From: Streptomyces peucetius
GTDB lineage: Bacteria; Actinomycetota; Actinomycetes; Streptomycetales; Streptomycetaceae
DNA length: 64,000 nt
Direction of reading: 5' to 3'
Assembly (NCBI RefSeq): GCF_025854275.1
Contig: NZ_CP107567.1
Location: 7,626,001-7,690,000, forward strand
Position 1 is the stretch's first letter, and the number at the start of each line of letters is the position of its first letter. The notes under the pieces are model-generated. The model did not search any database. It saw only the letters and a list, made by a program, of their open reading frames with translations, and was not told where the DNA came from. The position numbers and the translations under genes were made by a program. Of the stretch, positions 8,900 to 18,336 are shown in pieces.

Positions 8900-9919
8900 C
8901 TAGCGGCCGGGAGGCGCGGCGCCGAAGCCATTGCTGCCCAGTTGCTCGAACCGCTCCTGGACATTGGCCGCGAACACCCGCTGCTCGGCGGCGGGATACG
9001 AGTCGTGACTGTTCATGGCCACGGTCAGCACTCCGCTGACCGGTGCGGTGGGCGACGTTCGTACGGGGGTGCACAGAAAGCTGAAGGCCTGCGGCGAGGG
9101 CGAGTCGTACGTGGTGATCGCCGCATGGGGGAGCGTGGTCGTGCGGCCGGTGTGGAAGGCCTCGTCCATCGCGTTGAAGACACCGACGGAGTCGAGCCCG
9201 GACAGGACCTGCCTCCCGGGGCTGAACTGGGGGACCATGCCGAAGGCCGCGCCCTGCTTGCCGTTGGCGTAGCGCAGCAGGTGGTGCGGCCCCTCGGTGA
9301 GCATGATCGGGAAGGGTGCGCCGTCGAAGACGGCGAACAGCTCGTGCTGCTGGGCCAGCAGGCTGTCTCTCAGCTTGAACTCGGAGAGCAGGGTCTCCGT
9401 GAGCTCCTGCATCCCCTCCTTGATCTTGCGGTCCCAGGTGCGGGCGACCATGTCGGCCACGCACACCGTGCCGAGGATCATGCCGGTGTTGTCCCGCAGC
9501 GGGGTGCCCAGGTAGGAGCGCACACCCATGTCGTTGACGAGTGCGTTGCCCCGGAAGCGGGGGTAGTCGAAGACATCGTCCAGGGCCAGCTGGGACCCCT
9601 GGGCGACCACATGGGGGCAGAAGCCGTAGTCGTTGGGGGCCTCGCGGGCTATGTCGCTGAGGTCGAAGACGATGCCCCGGCCCTCCGAGTCGGTGGCACC
9701 GTCGGGAGAGGTCGGCGGCACGTACATGCCCCGGAACATCTGCCGCTCGTCGTTGATGAAGTTGACCATGGCGAGGGGAGACTGGGTGAAGCTCGCCGCG
9801 AGCCGTGCCACACGGTCGAACGTGGCTTCGGCCTCAACGGTGTTGAGGCCGAGAACCTGCAGTCGGAGCCTGCGCTGTTCGCCTGCGTGCCGTGTCTGAT
9901 CGGGTGTCAGGGGGTCCAT
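8900..9919 (-). CDS. GAF (plus PAS-like) domain regulatory protein
   Basis: A 339-residue cytoplasmic protein with an N-terminal GAF domain of the oxygen/oxidant-sensor kind (ASFTQSPLAMVNFINDERQMFRG through CPHVV...LALDDVFDYPRFRGN...VRSYLGTPLRDNTGMILGTVCVAD, about residues 35-185). A PAS-like segment follows (LFAVFDGAPFPIMLTEGPHHLLRYANGKQG, about residues 195-300). No kinase, phosphatase or DNA-binding domain is present, so it is likely a sensor or adaptor. The chosen ATG at 9919 gives MDPLTPDQTRHAG; a GTG at 9955 would add 12 residues. Confidence 0.85.
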   Translation of the reverse strand: MDPLTPDQTRHAGEQRRLRLQVLGLNTVEAEATFDRVARLAASFTQSPLAMVNFINDERQMFRGMYVPPTSPDGATDSEGRGIVFDLSDIAREAPNDYGFCPHVVAQGSQLALDDVFDYPRFRGNALVNDMGVRSYLGTPLRDNTGMILGTVCVADMVARTWDRKIKEGMQELTETLLSEFKLRDSLLAQQHELFAVFDGAPFPIMLTEGPHHLLRYANGKQGAAFGMVPQFSPGRQVLSGLDSVGVFNAMDEAFHTGRTTTLPHAAITTYDSPSPQAFSFLCTPVRTSPTAPVSGVLTVAMNSHDSYPAAEQRVFAANVQERFEQLGSNGFGAAPPGR

Positions 9920-9955
9920 GCGACCAGATGAAACCAGATCAGCGGTACCTCGCAC

Positions 9956-10763
9956 GAACCAAGTGCGTTCTTTTCCGGATCACTTGCGAAGCCCGGGTCA
10001 CCGGGAGGGCGGGCGAAGGTCACCGGCATGGCCCTGTCTCTGCAGGCGGGACCGTGCATTCTGGGTGAATCGGGCAAGATTTCGACCTCGGGCGATCACT
10101 TCCCGCCAATCCATCAACCGGAATCGGTCGGAGCGGTTTTACATATGACAATCATGCGGTGGGTATCCATGCGGCGGACGGCGCCGTGGGGCCGCGGGGA
10201 GGGGAACAGCGCAGTGGGGCAAGTGCGGTTCGGACAGCAGGGGCACTGCCGCGGGCACGGGCAGTACGGCCCTGCCGCTGACCGTGCCCCGCTCGATGGC
10301 ACACGGCGAAGCCGTCCTTCGCCGGGACCCATGGCCGCAGTCCCCGCTCCGCGGGGCGCGGCCGGGGCGCCCACCCGTGCCTCGCGCGCGGTCCGCCCGC
10401 CGGCGCCGTACACCGTGGCACAGCGCCCCGCCCGTCGCGCCGCGACGTCGTTATGGACAGCATCTCGAACCTCGGGCACGGCGCCGTCCCCGCCGCCCGT
10501 GAGCAGCGCCTGTGCTGCCTGTCCGTGAGAGTCCACGGCAGGCCGGACACCCGTGCCGGAACCGAACCCGGCAGCACGACGCCGGAGTTCGTTCCCATCC
10601 GTGAGCCGTTCGGTCCGACCGGTCCCGGTGCGGCCCCCGCCGAGCGGCGGCGACCGCCCCGGGACACAGGCACGGCCGCTGTTCCCGGCGGCCTCGTGGA
10701 TCCTCGTGAACAGCGCGTTCGTGCATCGGTATCACGAAGCGAAGTATCTGAAGGAGTGGTCTG
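9956..10763. other. Gene-free 0.8-kb interval upstream of the KS gene
   Basis: No reading frame here has recognisable protein similarity or normal third-position bias. The part around 10060-10160 is more AT-rich (for example GGTTTTACATATGACAATC) than its surroundings and may hold promoters for the divergent GAF gene and the KS operon. A good ribosome site, AAGGAG at 10751-10756, belongs to the KS gene. Confidence 0.5.
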
Positions 10764-12725
10764 ATGAACAGGACGGACGACGTCGACGCACGGTCGGTCG
10801 CGGTGATCGGCATGGCCTGCAGGCTGCCCGGCGCCGACGGCCCCGACGAGCTGTGGGACCTGCTGCGGGACGGTGTCGATGCCACGAGCGAGACACCACC
10901 TGATCGTTACGACGTGAATGCCCTGCACTCCGAACGGCCGGGACCGGGCATGATCGGCAGTCGGCGGGGCGGCTACCTCGGCGGCATGGCCGACTTCGAC
11001 GCCGAGTTCTTCGAGATGTCGCCCACCGAGGCGCTCGAACTCGACCCGCAGCAGCGGCTGCTGCTGATGACGGCCTGGGACGCGTTGGAGGACGCGGGCC
11101 GGCGGCCCGACGAACTGGCGGGCACCCGCACCGGTGTCTTCGTCGGCAACGCCCGCGGGGACTACCTGGAGATCAGGTTCCGCCAGGGTCTGCAGACAGT
11201 GACCGCCGCGCAGCTCAACAACTACCGCTCCCTGCTGCCGGCCCGTCTGTCCTACTTCCTCGACCTGCGCGGGCCGAGCGTCGTGCTCGACACCGCCTGC
11301 TCCTCCTCGCTGGCGGCTGTGCACAGCGCCGTGCAGAGCCTCCGCGCGGGGGAGAGCCCCCTGGCGATCGTCGCCGGAGTGAACCTCACCCTCCGCCCCG
11401 ACGAGGGCGTGGTGATGACCCAGGCGGGCGCTCTGGCCGCCGACGGCCGGAGCAAGTTCGCCGATGCCGGCGCCGACGGCCACACCCCCGGCGACGCGGT
11501 GGGCGTCGTCGTCCTCAAGCGCCTCACCGACGCCCTGGCCGACGGCGACCCGATCCGGGCCGTCATCGAGGGAAGCGCGATCGGCAACGACGGACGCACC
11601 AGCGGCTCACTGCTTAACCCTTCCAGGACCGGACAGGTCGAGGTGCTCCGCTGGGCGTACGAGGACGCCGGCGTGTCACCGGCCGACGTGGACTACGTCG
11701 AGGCGCACGGATCCGGCTCACCCGTGCTCGACGCCCTGGAGATCACCGCTCTCGGCGAAGTGCTGGGCGAGGACCGGCCGTCGGACCGTCCGCTGCTCGT
11801 CGGCTCCGTCAAGACCAACATCGGCCACGCGGAGGCCGCGGGCGGCATCGCCGGACTGATCAAGACCGTCCTGTGCCTGGAGCACGGCCAGGTCCCGGCC
11901 AGTCTGCACCTCGGCACACCGACCCCCGAGGTCCCCTGGGGGGAACTGCCGGTGCTCGTCCCGGAGAAGCTCCACGACCTGCCCGACCACGGACGGCCGT
12001 ATCGCGCCGGAATCTCGGGGCAGGGCTCCTCGGCCCTCAACGCACACGTGGTGATCCGCCAGGCGGACCCCCGGCCGCACGCCGCCACGCCGGCTCCGGA
12101 CGGCAAGCCGTACCTGCTGGCGCTCTCCGCCCGTACACCGGAGGCCCTGGTGGCCCTCCGCCGTTCCTGGGCCGCGTACCTCGGCCCCGAGGGGCCCGGC
12201 ACGGCTCACCCGCTGCGGGACATCTGCTACAGCGCGGCCACCCGCCGTCAGCACCACGAACACCGCCTGGCCGTCGTCGGGGCGTCGCACGAGGAGATGG
12301 CGGCGGCATTCGACGCGGCCGGCGAAGCGCCGCGGCGCAGGAGCGTCCCCAAGAAGCTGGCCGAGGCCGCGGACCGCTACCGCGAGAACGGCACGGTGGA
12401 CTGGCAGGCGCTGGCCGGCGAGCCCGGACGCTTCGTCCCGCTGCCCCGCTACCCCTGGCAGACCAAGCGCTACTGGCCGGACGACGAGCGGGAGGAACGC
12501 ACCGGCGACCTGGCCGACTGGGTGCTGCGCGAGCACGCCCGCACCTCCTACGACGACGACTCGACACTCGTCGACGTCGGGATCGACTCGCTGGCGAAGC
12601 TGCGGATCATCGTGGAGCTGTCCGAGCAGACCGGCCGCGAGGTCGACCCCGAGGAACTGGGCGGGCTGCGCACGGTCGGCGCGCTGCGCGGATGGATCCG
12701 GGCGATGGAGGCGCACACGCCATGA
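10764..12725 (+). CDS. Ketosynthase-ACP didomain polyketide synthase lacking AT
   Basis: A 653-residue type I PKS-like protein. Residues about 10-432 form a ketosynthase with Cys179 in DTACSSS, His315 in EAHGSGS and His355 in KTNIGHAEA, so the catalytic triad is complete. Two usual motifs vary: EAHGTGT is EAHGSGS, and the following LGDPIE is VLDALE. A KS-AT linker follows (about 448-505, with TRRQHHEHRLAVVG), then directly the post-AT linker (VDWQAL, LPRYPWQTKRYW, about 545-571), with no acyltransferase between. An acyl carrier domain ends the protein, Ser609 in VGIDSLAKL being the phosphopantetheine site. It is translationally coupled to the adenylation gene (ATGA). The extender must be supplied in trans. 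Product unknown. Confidence 0.9.
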   Translation: MNRTDDVDARSVAVIGMACRLPGADGPDELWDLLRDGVDATSETPPDRYDVNALHSERPGPGMIGSRRGGYLGGMADFDAEFFEMSPTEALELDPQQRLLLMTAWDALEDAGRRPDELAGTRTGVFVGNARGDYLEIRFRQGLQTVTAAQLNNYRSLLPARLSYFLDLRGPSVVLDTACSSSLAAVHSAVQSLRAGESPLAIVAGVNLTLRPDEGVVMTQAGALAADGRSKFADAGADGHTPGDAVGVVVLKRLTDALADGDPIRAVIEGSAIGNDGRTSGSLLNPSRTGQVEVLRWAYEDAGVSPADVDYVEAHGSGSPVLDALEITALGEVLGEDRPSDRPLLVGSVKTNIGHAEAAGGIAGLIKTVLCLEHGQVPASLHLGTPTPEVPWGELPVLVPEKLHDLPDHGRPYRAGISGQGSSALNAHVVIRQADPRPHAATPAPDGKPYLLALSARTPEALVALRRSWAAYLGPEGPGTAHPLRDICYSAATRRQHHEHRLAVVGASHEEMAAAFDAAGEAPRRRSVPKKLAEAADRYRENGTVDWQALAGEPGRFVPLPRYPWQTKRYWPDDEREERTGDLADWVLREHARTSYDDDSTLVDVGIDSLAKLRIIVELSEQTGREVDPEELGGLRTVGALRGWIRAMEAHTP

Positions 12726-14275
12726 GCAACCCCCGGACCGTGTACGAATGGTTCGCCCGTTCCGCCGCCGTCTTCGGGGACGACTGCGCCCTGGAAGTGG
12801 ACGAGGAGCGGCTGACCTACCGCGAACTGCGCGAGCTGGCCGAGCGGATCGCCGCCCGGCTGGTCGCCTTCAACGGCGGCGCGGCCCCCCGCAGGGTCGG
12901 CCTGCTCGCGAGCCGCTCGGTGACCGCGTACGCCGGCTATCTCGCCGTGCTGCGGACCGGCGCGGCCGTCGTGCCCCTCAACCCGGAGCACCCGCCCGCC
13001 CGTACGGCCCGAATAGCCGAGACGGCGGGGCTGGAGCTGGTGCTCGCGGACACCTCCGGGGCCGACGCCGCCCCAGGGGTGCCGCTGCTCGTACTGGGCC
13101 CCGGCGAACTGACGTCACTGGCGGCCCGGCCGGCGCCCGACCTTCCGGACCCGAGGACGGAACCGGACGACGTCGCCTACATCATCTTCACGTCCGGTTC
13201 GACGGGCGCCCCCAAGGGAGTTCCCGTCTCGCAGGCCAATCTCTGCGCCTACCTCGGCCATGTCGCGTCTCGGTACGACATCGGCCCGGGCAGCCGGCTC
13301 TCCCAGACCTTCGACCTCACCTTCGACGGCTCCGTGCACGACCTGTTCGTCGCCTGGGCGTCCGGCGGCACCCTGGTCGTACCGAGGCGCAGCCAGCTCC
13401 TGTCGCCGGTCAGGACCGTCAACGCGCTGCGGCTCACGCACTGGTTCTCCGTACCGTCGCTGATCGCCTTCGCCTCCCGCCTGGGCACCCTGAAGCCCGG
13501 CAGCATGCCCACCCTGCGCTGGAGCGTGTTCGGCGGTGAGCCGCTGACCCTGGCCGCCGCGGCGGAATGGCAGACGGCGGCGCCGGAAAGCGCACTGGAG
13601 GTCCTGTACGGGCCGACCGAACTCACCATCTCCTGCACCGCCTACCGGCTTCCCCGCCACCGGGCGGACTGGCCCCGTACGGCCAACGGGACGGTGCCGA
13701 TCGGGGCCGGCTACCCGACGCTGGACATCCTCCTCCTGGACGACGACGGCAGACCGGCCGAGGCCGGCGAGCTGTACGTCCGCGGACCGCAGCGCTTCCC
13801 CGGCTACCTGGACCCGGCGAACAACGCCGGGCGGTTCCTGTCCGGCGACGACCACGGCGCAGCCGCCGCCCGCGACAGCGCGGAGCTGCCGCTGACGGAC
13901 AAGCACTGGTACCGCACCGGGGACCGCGCGGCCGTGCAGGACGGGCACCTGGTGCACCTGGGCCGGACCGACCACCAGGTCAAGATCCGCGGTCACCGGA
14001 TCGAACTCGGCGAGATCGAGGCCATGCTGAGGCAGCAGCCGGGCGTGCGCGACGCGGTCGTGCTCGCGGTGCGGGCGTCCGACGGCGAACCGGAACTCGA
14101 AGCCGCGGTCAGCGGCACCGGATGCGCCGACCAGCAGCTGTACTCGGCACTGGGCGAGCGGCTCCCGCCGTACATGCTGCCCCGCCGGATCGTCACCCTG
14201 GAGGAAATGCCGCTCAACGCGAACGGCAAGATCGACCGGCAGGCGCTGCTCGCCCGGCTCGGGCACAGCCGCTGA
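12722..14275 (+). CDS. Stand-alone amino acid adenylation enzyme
   Basis: A 517-residue adenylation domain protein of the ANL superfamily. Core motifs are complete: A3 FTSGSTGAPKG, A4 FDLTFDGSVHDLF, A5 VLYGPTELT, A7 WYRTGDRA, A8 VKIRGHRIELGEIE and A10 NANGKIDR with the catalytic lysine. The Asp in FDGSVHD aligns with the alpha-amino-binding aspartate of GrsA, so an alpha-amino acid substrate is likely. There is no carrier or condensation domain; it presumably acylates a carrier in trans, perhaps the ACP of the upstream KS-ACP, which it overlaps by 4 bases. Substrate cannot be read confidently. Confidence 0.9.
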   Translation: MSNPRTVYEWFARSAAVFGDDCALEVDEERLTYRELRELAERIAARLVAFNGGAAPRRVGLLASRSVTAYAGYLAVLRTGAAVVPLNPEHPPARTARIAETAGLELVLADTSGADAAPGVPLLVLGPGELTSLAARPAPDLPDPRTEPDDVAYIIFTSGSTGAPKGVPVSQANLCAYLGHVASRYDIGPGSRLSQTFDLTFDGSVHDLFVAWASGGTLVVPRRSQLLSPVRTVNALRLTHWFSVPSLIAFASRLGTLKPGSMPTLRWSVFGGEPLTLAAAAEWQTAAPESALEVLYGPTELTISCTAYRLPRHRADWPRTANGTVPIGAGYPTLDILLLDDDGRPAEAGELYVRGPQRFPGYLDPANNAGRFLSGDDHGAAAARDSAELPLTDKHWYRTGDRAAVQDGHLVHLGRTDHQVKIRGHRIELGEIEAMLRQQPGVRDAVVLAVRASDGEPELEAAVSGTGCADQQLYSALGERLPPYMLPRRIVTLEEMPLNANGKIDRQALLARLGHSR

Positions 14276-14361
14276 ATCCCGCGAGGAACGGTCCGCACGC
14301 CACCGGCGCACGTGCCGTCCCCGCACCCGCTCCTCTCCACGTCTGTGAGGTACGCAGGTCC

Positions 14362-15546
14362 ATGTTCGATGCCATCGTGGTAGGGGCGCGCTGCGCCGGA
14401 GCTCCCACAGCCATGCTGCTCGCCCGTGCGGGGCACCGGGTGCTGATGCTCGACCGGGCGGGCTTCCCCTCCGACACCCTCTCCACCCATCTCATCCACC
14501 AGCCCGGCGTGGCCGCGCTCGCCCGCTGGGGAGTGCTCGACACCATACGCGCCACCGGATGCCCGCCCCTGGACCGCGCGGTCTACGAGGTGGCCGACAT
14601 CCGTCTCGAAGGCTGCGGCCGGGGAGTCGAGGGGCAGCGGGCCGGATACGCCCCCCGCCGGTACGTCCTGGACGCCGTACTGGTGGACGCGGCCGTCGCC
14701 GCAGGGGTCGACTTCCGTGAACGCTCCTCCGTGACCCGGCTCCTGCACGACGACACCGGACGCGTCATCGGCGTGGAGGGCAGCCACGGCGGCCGCCCCT
14801 TCACCGAACGGGCTCCCCTCGTGATCGGTGCCGACGGCATGCGCTCCACGGTCGCCAGACTCGCCAAGGCGGGCTTCACCACGAGCGACCCCAGACTGAC
14901 CTGTGCCTACTACGGCTACTGGGAGGACGTGCCGGCCACCCTGGAGCTCTACGAGAGTCCCGGCAGCTGGGTGGCCACCGTACCCACCAACAACGAGGCG
15001 ACGCTGGTCCTGGCCTACTTCCCGCAGTCCAGGTTCGACGAGGTGCGGGCCGACCCGCGCTCCGCCTATCTGCGGCAGATCCGGGCCACCGCCCCGGCCC
15101 TGTACGAGCGGCTGCAGGGCGGACGGCGCGTCGAGCGGCTGCGCGGCACCGGCGACCAGCAGAACTTCTTCCGCCGGGCGACCGGCCCGGGATGGGCCCT
15201 GGTGGGCGACGCGGGGCACCACAAGGACTCGATCACCGCACGCGGCATCAGCGACGCGTTCCTCCAGGCGGAAGCGCTGGTGCGGCACGCGGGCGGCCTG
15301 CTCGGCGGTGATCCGGACAAGCTGGACGAGGCACTGCGGAACTACGCGGACGAGCGCGACGCCTTCCTCGCCCCCGGCTACGAGGCGACGCTGTCGGCGG
15401 CGCAACTGGCGCCCCACGAACAGCGGCTGTCGCTGCTGCGTGCCGTGAGCAAGGACCCGGAACTGACGTCGATCTACTTCGACATGGTCGCGGGCACCGG
15501 GACCGCCGGCGCCCTCTACACCCCCAAGCTGCTGGCCCTGCTGTGA
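14362..15546 (+). CDS. FAD-dependent oxidoreductase (geranylgeranyl reductase/monooxygenase-like)
   Basis: A 394-residue flavoprotein. The N-terminal dinucleotide motif is DAIVVGARCAGAPTAMLLAR, followed by LMLDRAGFPSDTLSTHLIH; the second FAD motif is WALVGDAGHHKDSITARGISDAF, and the middle motif is LVIGADGMRSTVAR. These place it with FAD-dependent hydroxylases, halogenase-like enzymes and geranylgeranyl-reductase-type proteins. GARCAG instead of GxGxxG is usual for this subgroup. It starts 86 bases after the adenylation gene on the same strand and likely modifies the amino acid or assembled product. Whether it oxidises, dehydrogenates or reduces cannot be decided from sequence. Confidence 0.87.
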   Translation: MFDAIVVGARCAGAPTAMLLARAGHRVLMLDRAGFPSDTLSTHLIHQPGVAALARWGVLDTIRATGCPPLDRAVYEVADIRLEGCGRGVEGQRAGYAPRRYVLDAVLVDAAVAAGVDFRERSSVTRLLHDDTGRVIGVEGSHGGRPFTERAPLVIGADGMRSTVARLAKAGFTTSDPRLTCAYYGYWEDVPATLELYESPGSWVATVPTNNEATLVLAYFPQSRFDEVRADPRSAYLRQIRATAPALYERLQGGRRVERLRGTGDQQNFFRRATGPGWALVGDAGHHKDSITARGISDAFLQAEALVRHAGGLLGGDPDKLDEALRNYADERDAFLAPGYEATLSAAQLAPHEQRLSLLRAVSKDPELTSIYFDMVAGTGTAGALYTPKLLALL

Positions 15547-15767
15547 TCCGCCCGGCCGCGGCACCCGGCCCGGGCAGGGACCCGGCGGACCGCAAGATCC
15601 ATTCGGTCGAAGGCTGCGGGTGAAGGAGCGGCATGATCCTGGTACGGTTCAACCGCCCCGACGCCTTGTATGACAGGCCATCAGAATACGGCGCGTGGGA
15701 GGCACTTGGACATTGAATCGTCCCTTACTGCCATGAGTGGTGTGTTTCGCTGCGTATGAGGAATCAG

Positions 15768-18317
15768 ATGCCAGGCACCCGCGACCAGCGGACAACTCAC
15801 CGGTCCGCCCCGCGCAGATCTCTTCGCATGTCCTTCGCCGTGCCCTTCGTCGTCCCGGCCCTGTGCCTCACCGGACTGTGGGGCTACACGGCCACCGGAC
15901 TCGTCGACGAGCAGATGCAGCTCGGCGCCGACATGGACCGGGTCGTCTCCGTCGGACAGCCCGCGCACGGTGTGCTGTCGAGCCTCCAGGACGAACGCCG
16001 CCTCACCGCCGTCTGGCAGGCCGAACGCACTCCTTCCTCCCGCGCCGTCCTCGACAGCGCCCGGGACAGGACCGACGCCGCGGTCGAGGACTACCGCCGC
16101 GCCTCGCCCTCCGGGCTGGACACCGCCGCGTTGCGGAGCCGGGCCACGAAGCTGGACGAGGCACTCGGCAAGCTGGCCGAGCGCCGCAAGGCGATCGACG
16201 CGCGCAGTCTCTCCGTCGGTGACGCCTTCGAGTACTTCACGGACACCGTCGCCGACGCCGCGAGCGTGCTCTCCGCGGCCACCCGGACCGGCGACGGCGC
16301 CTTCGCCAGCAGTGTCGCCGCCGCGGCCTCCCTGGTGCAGGTCACCGAGATGCTCTCGCGCGAGGACGCCATGATCTCCGGGGCTCTGCCGTCCGGCCGG
16401 ATGGCCGCCGCGGAGCGCACCCGGTTCGGCCAGTACACGGCCGTCCGGAGGCAGGCCGCGGACAGCCTGCACGCCCCCGACCTCCTGTCGGGCGGCGCCG
16501 GCAGCTACGAAGCCATCACCGACAGCCCGCGGTGGAAGGCGCTCGCGTCGACCGAGGACGCCGTGGCCGCCGACAGCGAACTGCCCGAAGACGCCACCAC
16601 CTGGCCGGACGACGCCGGCAGCGTGGTCAAGGACCTGCAGGAACTGAACGCGGCCTTCCTCGAGGACCTGGCCGGCGCCGGCTCCGACCGCGCCGACGGC
16701 CTCCTGCTCGGCGTCGTCCTCGGCAGCGCCGGAACCGCCGCCGCCCTGGCGCTCGTCGGAGTGCTGGCCCTGCGTGTACGGCGCTCGGTGCTCGGACGCG
16801 TCGAGGAACTCCAGCACAAGGCCGAGGACCTGGCGGGCACCCGGCTGCCGGAAGCACTCGCCCGGCTCGAGCGGGGCGAACCGGTCGACCCGGCCGCACT
16901 GACCGCGCCCGGGCAGCAGCGCACCGGCGACGAACTGGGGCGGCTCGACGCGGCGATCGAGCAACTGGCGCGCGCCGCGGCGGACACCGCGGTCCGCCAG
17001 TCCCTCGGCCGCGAGGGTACGGAGAAGGTGTTCGCCAAGCTCATCCGCCGTACCCAGACCCTGATTCACCGCCTCATCTCGCTCCTGGACGACCTCGAGC
17101 GCAAGCACGAGGACTCGGACCTGCTGAAGGACATCTTCAGGGTCGACCACCTCGCCACCCGCGTGCGGCGTCACTCGGAGAACCTGGTGATCCTCGGCGG
17201 CTCACCGCCCACCCGGCGGATGACCGCCCCGGTCTCCATCACCGACGTGATGCGCAGTGCCGTGGCCGAGACGGAGCACTACACCCGGGTCAAGGTGAAG
17301 AACCTTCCGCCGGGACGGCGGATATCCATCGCGGGCCGCTCCGTCGCCGACGTCACCCATCTGCTGGCGGAGCTCATCGAGAACGGCACGAACTTCTCGC
17401 CGCCCGACACCCAGGTGTTCGTCAGCGCGACGAAGGTGGCCAGGGGACTGGCGCTCCACGTGGAGGACCACGGCCTCGGGATGCCGGAGGAACACCGCGC
17501 CCGGGCCAACCGGCTGCTGGCGAACCCGCCCAAGCTCGACATGATGACGCTGGGCGAGGACCCGCGACTGGGCCACTTCGTGGTGGCCAGGCTCGCGGAG
17601 CGGCACAAGATCAAGGTCGAACTGCGCGAGTCCGTCTACGGCGGGACGCTCGCGATCGTGCTCGTGCCCACGGCCCTGCTCGAAGAGCAGGACTCCCCGC
17701 TGATGGAGCACCTCAAGTCGGCGGCCGAGGAGCCCGAGCCGTCCGCCGCACCTGCCGCACCCGCCGTGCCCGCTCTCCACGCGGAGGTCGCGGAGCCCGC
17801 CGCACCCGCCGCCGGCGCGGCCACCGCTGTGCGGGACAGGCCCCACGACCCTCAGGGGTACCCCGAGTACGGAGGTGCAGGTCTGTTGCCGGCCGTATCC
17901 GCCCACCCGCCCGCCTCCGGCTCCGGGCGCGCCCCCGCGGCGCCCGCTCCGGTCCGGACCCCGGCGCCCGCTCCCGCTCCGGAGTGGTCGCCGCCCCAGG
18001 AGCACCCCGATCCCGAGGCCGCGTCCCCCGGATTCATGGACCACGGGGACCCCCGGGCCGGATCCGCACCCCTGACGACCCCCCGCGTACTTCCGCAGCG
18101 CACCCGGGGCGCGAGCCTCGCGCAGCAGTTGCGCAAGGAAGCGGCGCAGGCGCAGGGCGAGGAGGCCGACGGCGAGAGCGGTGGCCTTTCTCCCGGCGAA
18201 TCGGCCCGCACCATGATGGCCATCCAGCAGGGGATGAAGCGGGCCAGGATCTCGGACACCGACGAGTCGGCTGGTGCGGACGGTCAGGCACAGTCGCCCG
18301 ACCGCAGCGCCAACTAA
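15768..18317 (+). CDS. cvnA: Conservon sensor kinase-like protein (CvnA type)
   Basis: An 849-residue membrane protein, first gene of a four-gene conservon. A transmembrane helix near residues 22-42 is followed by a long extracytoplasmic nitrate/nitrite-sensing-type helical domain (about 45-300). A second helix (LLLGVVLGSAGTAAALALVGV, about 305-328), a HAMP-like/coiled region, the conserved FRVDHLATRVRRHSENLVILGG block and an HATPase_c domain (LIENGTNFSPP, HVEDHGLGM, GHFVVARLAERH) follow. The last 190 residues are Ala/Pro-rich and probably disordered. Start ATG 15768 has AGGA five bases upstream; ATG 15756 overlaps that site and is less likely. In conservons this protein assembles with CvnB-D, a GTPase-linked membrane complex. 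Confidence 0.93.
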   Translation: MPGTRDQRTTHRSAPRRSLRMSFAVPFVVPALCLTGLWGYTATGLVDEQMQLGADMDRVVSVGQPAHGVLSSLQDERRLTAVWQAERTPSSRAVLDSARDRTDAAVEDYRRASPSGLDTAALRSRATKLDEALGKLAERRKAIDARSLSVGDAFEYFTDTVADAASVLSAATRTGDGAFASSVAAAASLVQVTEMLSREDAMISGALPSGRMAAAERTRFGQYTAVRRQAADSLHAPDLLSGGAGSYEAITDSPRWKALASTEDAVAADSELPEDATTWPDDAGSVVKDLQELNAAFLEDLAGAGSDRADGLLLGVVLGSAGTAAALALVGVLALRVRRSVLGRVEELQHKAEDLAGTRLPEALARLERGEPVDPAALTAPGQQRTGDELGRLDAAIEQLARAAADTAVRQSLGREGTEKVFAKLIRRTQTLIHRLISLLDDLERKHEDSDLLKDIFRVDHLATRVRRHSENLVILGGSPPTRRMTAPVSITDVMRSAVAETEHYTRVKVKNLPPGRRISIAGRSVADVTHLLAELIENGTNFSPPDTQVFVSATKVARGLALHVEDHGLGMPEEHRARANRLLANPPKLDMMTLGEDPRLGHFVVARLAERHKIKVELRESVYGGTLAIVLVPTALLEEQDSPLMEHLKSAAEEPEPSAAPAAPAVPALHAEVAEPAAPAAGAATAVRDRPHDPQGYPEYGGAGLLPAVSAHPPASGSGRAPAAPAPVRTPAPAPAPEWSPPQEHPDPEAASPGFMDHGDPRAGSAPLTTPRVLPQRTRGASLAQQLRKEAAQAQGEEADGESGGLSPGESARTMMAIQQGMKRARISDTDESAGADGQAQSPDRSAN

Positions 18318-18336
18318 CTGTGAGGGAAAATCAGTA

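Noticed and set aside
10028-10528. Possible 166-residue protein upstream of the KS gene
   Set aside because: Low-complexity, Arg/Pro-rich translation, no ribosome site, no normal third-position bias.
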